In this document: positions 62,051-64,000 of the stretch, one piece after another | How the letters are laid out: each line of letters begins with the position of its first letter | How positions within the stretch are numbered: the stretch's first letter is position 1 | From: Novosphingobium jiangmenense | GTDB lineage: Bacteria; Pseudomonadota; Alphaproteobacteria; Sphingomonadales; Sphingomonadaceae | Assembly: GCF_015694345.1 (NCBI RefSeq) | Contig: NZ_JADQDC010000003.1 | Span: 124,001 to 188,000, forward strand | Direction of reading: 5' to 3' | DNA: 64,000 nucleotides | Made by a program: the position numbers and the translations under genes | The notes under the pieces: model-generated | What the model was told of the DNA's origin: nothing | Databases searched by the model: none | Seen by the model: the letters and a program-made list of their open reading frames with translations, nothing else

Positions 62051-63423
62051 CAGAAGCTCTTCTCGCCATAGATGCGCGAAAGGTCGCCGCCCCATTCGCC
62101 GTGGTAAAGGTCCAGCAGGCGTTCGGCGGGCGTCTTGCCCGAAGAGACGATCTCGTCGAGCGGCTGGAGATAGCCCGTCTCGTTGTCGCCCGCCTCGTTC
62201 AGCTGCGCCCGCGCAGCCAAGCCCGAGCGCGAGATTGCCAGCACTTCGGCGGCCACATCGCGCAACTTGCCCCCACCCGGCAGCGTCGCGTCCAGCCCCA
62301 GCTTGGGCACTTCGGCGCGCAGCCTTTCGCGAGCTTCCATGTCCCAGCCCTTGACCAGATCCCACGCCGCGTCGAGCGCGCCCTGATCATAGAGCAGGCC
62401 GACCCACAGCGCCGGCAGCGCGCAGATCCGGCTCCACGGCCCGCCATCGGCCCCGCGCATCTCGAGGAACGATTTCAGCCGCACTTCGGGGAAGGCGGTG
62501 GATAGATGGTCGTTCCAGTCTGCCAGCGTCGGCTTCTCGCCCGGCAGCACCGAAAGCTTGCCCTCCAGGAAATCCCGGAACGAAAGCCCTGCCGCATCGA
62601 TGTACTTGCCCTCGCGGAACACGAAATACATCGGCACGTCGAGCATGTACTCGACATAGCGCTCGTACCCGAACCCTTCCTCGAACACGAACGACAGCAT
62701 CCCCGTGCGCGCCGGGTCTGTATCGGTCCAGATATGGCTGCGATAGGAAAGGAACCCGTTGGGCTTGCCCTCAAGGAACGGCGAATTGGCAAACAGCGCG
62801 GTCGCCAGCGGCTGCAGCGCAAGGCTCACGCGGAACTTCTGCACCATGTCCGCCTCGCTCGAATAATCGAGGTTGGTCTGGATCGTGCAAGTCCGCAGCA
62901 TCATGTCGAGGCCCATCGTTCCCACGCGCGGCATGTGCCGCAGCATGATGTCGTAGCGGCCCTTGGGCATGATCGGCAGTTCTTCGCGGGTCTTGTCCGG
63001 CCACAGCCCCATGCCGAGGTAGGCCAGGCCCAGCTTGTCGCCGATCGTCTTGACCTGCGCCAGATGCCGCCCGGTCTCCGCACAGGTCTGGTGCAGGTTG
63101 ACCAGCGGCGCGCCCGAAAGCTCAAGCTGTCCGGCAGGCTCAAGGCTCACCGCGCCATCGGGGCCCGACATCGCGATGACGTTGTCGCCCTCGATGATCG
63201 GCTCCCAACCGTATTCGGTCAGCGCATCGAGCAGGTCCCTGATGCCGCCCTGCTCGGCATACGAGGGCGCACGGCGATCTTCTGTGCGATAGACGAATTT
63301 CTCGTGCTCGGTGCCGATCCGCCAGTTTTCCTTGGGCTTTTCGCCCTTCTGCATCGGCACCACGAGCATGTCGCGGCTTTCGATTACGGGATCGTTGCTA
63401 TTTGAAACCTGCCGCGTGCTCAT
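62050..63423 (-). CDS. gshA: glutamate-cysteine ligase (plant-like type)
   Basis: 457 residues. IGTEHEKFVYRTEDRRAPSY, VSLEPAGQLELSGAPL and MGLDMMLRTCTIQTNLDYSS are blocks of the plant/alphaproteobacterial GshA class. It joins glutamate and cysteine, the committed step to glutathione, which the YghU-type GST in this window would use. ATG at 63423. A 111-bp gap separates it from rsmE on the same strand, and its stop is coupled to the ABM gene. Confidence 0.95.
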   Translation of the reverse strand: MSTRQVSNSNDPVIESRDMLVVPMQKGEKPKENWRIGTEHEKFVYRTEDRRAPSYAEQGGIRDLLDALTEYGWEPIIEGDNVIAMSGPDGAVSLEPAGQLELSGAPLVNLHQTCAETGRHLAQVKTIGDKLGLAYLGMGLWPDKTREELPIMPKGRYDIMLRHMPRVGTMGLDMMLRTCTIQTNLDYSSEADMVQKFRVSLALQPLATALFANSPFLEGKPNGFLSYRSHIWTDTDPARTGMLSFVFEEGFGYERYVEYMLDVPMYFVFREGKYIDAAGLSFRDFLEGKLSVLPGEKPTLADWNDHLSTAFPEVRLKSFLEMRGADGGPWSRICALPALWVGLLYDQGALDAAWDLVKGWDMEARERLRAEVPKLGLDATLPGGGKLRDVAAEVLAISRSGLAARAQLNEAGDNETGYLQPLDEIVSSGKTPAERLLDLYHGEWGGDLSRIYGEKSF

Positions 63424-63534
63424 GCCCGCATCCGTTAATGGGCAGGACAGCTTTTAGCCAGCCAAATTGTAGCACTTCACCTGCAAGGCATTGTTGCCGG
63501 GTGGAAACGAAATGGCGACAAGTCGGGTCTGTTG

Positions 63535-64000
63535 CTACCCGAACCAGTCGCCCTGCATGCCCATCCACAGCGCAGTTCCGGCAACGGCCGCCGTCTCGCC
63601 GCGAAGGATGCGCGGCCCCAGCGACAGCGCGACTGCAGCCGGATGCGCGCGCACCAGTGCCCGCTCCGCCTCGTCAAAGCCGCCCTCCGGTCCGATCAGC
63701 AAGGCCGCCGGACCGTCGTTGATCGAAAAGGCCACCGCCGCCGGCAAGCCGCCGTTCTCGTCGGCAAAGAACAGCGTGCGCCCCTCCGGCCAGTCGCGCA
63801 GCAGCTGCTCCAGCTTCACCGTCTCGCCCAGATCGGGCAGCGCTGTCCGCGCGCACTGTTCTGCCGCTTCGGTCATGATCGTCAGCGCCCGCTCGGGATT
63901 GAGCTTGTCAGCCACGCACCGCCGCGTCACCACCGGCACGACCTTGGCCGCGCCCAGTTCCGTCGCCTTTTCCAGCACCAGATCGAAGTTCGGCTTCTTC
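63535..64000 (-). CDS. rsmE: 16S rRNA m3U1498 methyltransferase, C-terminal part
   Basis: The frame runs off the right edge, so the N-terminal PUA-like domain is missing. About 154 residues of the SPOUT knot domain are visible. ALLIGPEGGFDEAERALVRA and LSLGPRILRGETAAVAGTAL hold the trefoil-knot SAM site. RsmE methylates N3 of U1498 in 16S rRNA. The upstream residues KKPNFDLVLEKATELG continue the family sequence. Confidence 0.93.
   Translation of the reverse strand, partial: KKPNFDLVLEKATELGAAKVVPVVTRRCVADKLNPERALTIMTEAAEQCARTALPDLGETVKLEQLLRDWPEGRTLFFADENGGLPAAVAFSINDGPAALLIGPEGGFDEAERALVRAHPAAVALSLGPRILRGETAAVAGTALWMGMQGDWFG

Noticed and set aside
63424-63534. A possible small gene between gshA and rsmE
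   Set aside because: No frame with a start signal. Only a short intergenic gap is present.

Overview
The window is high-GC alphaproteobacterial chromosome. Codon use and gene content point to the Sphingomonadaceae, most likely Novosphingobium or a close relative. The supporting signs are a TonB-dependent receptor whose N-terminus carries IVTAQKR, the plant-like GshA, the ctaC-ctaD-ctaB-(55-codon gene)-ctaG-ctaE-DUF983-SURF1 order, purMN next to hdaA, and intergenic copies of a CCTTCGACA-type repeat. Genus assignment is an inference. Almost everything is core chromosome. I see no prophage, insertion sequence, CRISPR array or rRNA, and one tRNA (Gln).

Layout. 1-2.8 kb: the end of a Sco-type protein, a double cupin, a winged-helix regulator and a YafK-type L,D-transpeptidase. 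2.9-6.9 kb: a Slam-like outer-membrane protein followed by a large lipoprotein with a Pro-Thr linker and three TbpB-like segments. 6.9-10.5 kb: purA, tRNA-Gln, a YghU-type GST and topoisomerase IB. 10.5-14.3 kb: surA and lptD (outer-membrane assembly), divergent from pepA-DUF2256-holC-ndk (14.4-17.1 kb). 17.3-22 kb: a TonB receptor, a small conserved protein and an MFS transporter. 21.1-26.3 kb: purM and a purN-MmcQ fusion, divergent from DUF2066-hdaA-cysE-DUF2794. 26.3-32.6 kb, minus strand: two hotdog thioesterases, ruvX-DUF3089, and pyrE-pdxJ-acpS-lepB-perM-like. 32.9-39.4 kb: the aa3-type cytochrome c oxidase cluster with its heme O, copper and SURF1 assembly factors. 39.4-41.7 kb: thrC and a methyltransferase. 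41.7-42.1 kb: the only gene-poor gap above 300 bases, holding hairpins, a duplicated ~30-bp element and a 32-codon membrane-peptide frame. 42.1-45 kb: folB, a FolM-like SDR, and moaA-moaD-moaE. 46.3-46.9 kb: rplU-rpmA. 47-58 kb: mixed single genes (GNAT, metal-dependent hydrolase/TetR pair, ygfZ, pyrC, rarD, astD, selO, an alpha/beta hydrolase and a GT4 glycosyltransferase). 58-60.3 kb: YfgM-like and bamB. 60.4-64 kb: an ICMT-like membrane methyltransferase, then rsmE-gshA-monooxygenase on the minus strand.

How the genes work together. Envelope biogenesis recurs: SurA, LptD, BamB/YfgM and LepB build the outer membrane and secretome, and the Slam/lipoprotein pair probably displays a protein on its surface. 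The cytochrome oxidase block is a nearly complete structural and assembly operon. The best candidates for little-described biology are the Slam-lipoprotein pair and the duplicated small-membrane-peptide locus at 41.78-42.01 kb. The PurN-MmcQ fusion is the most unusual gene architecture.
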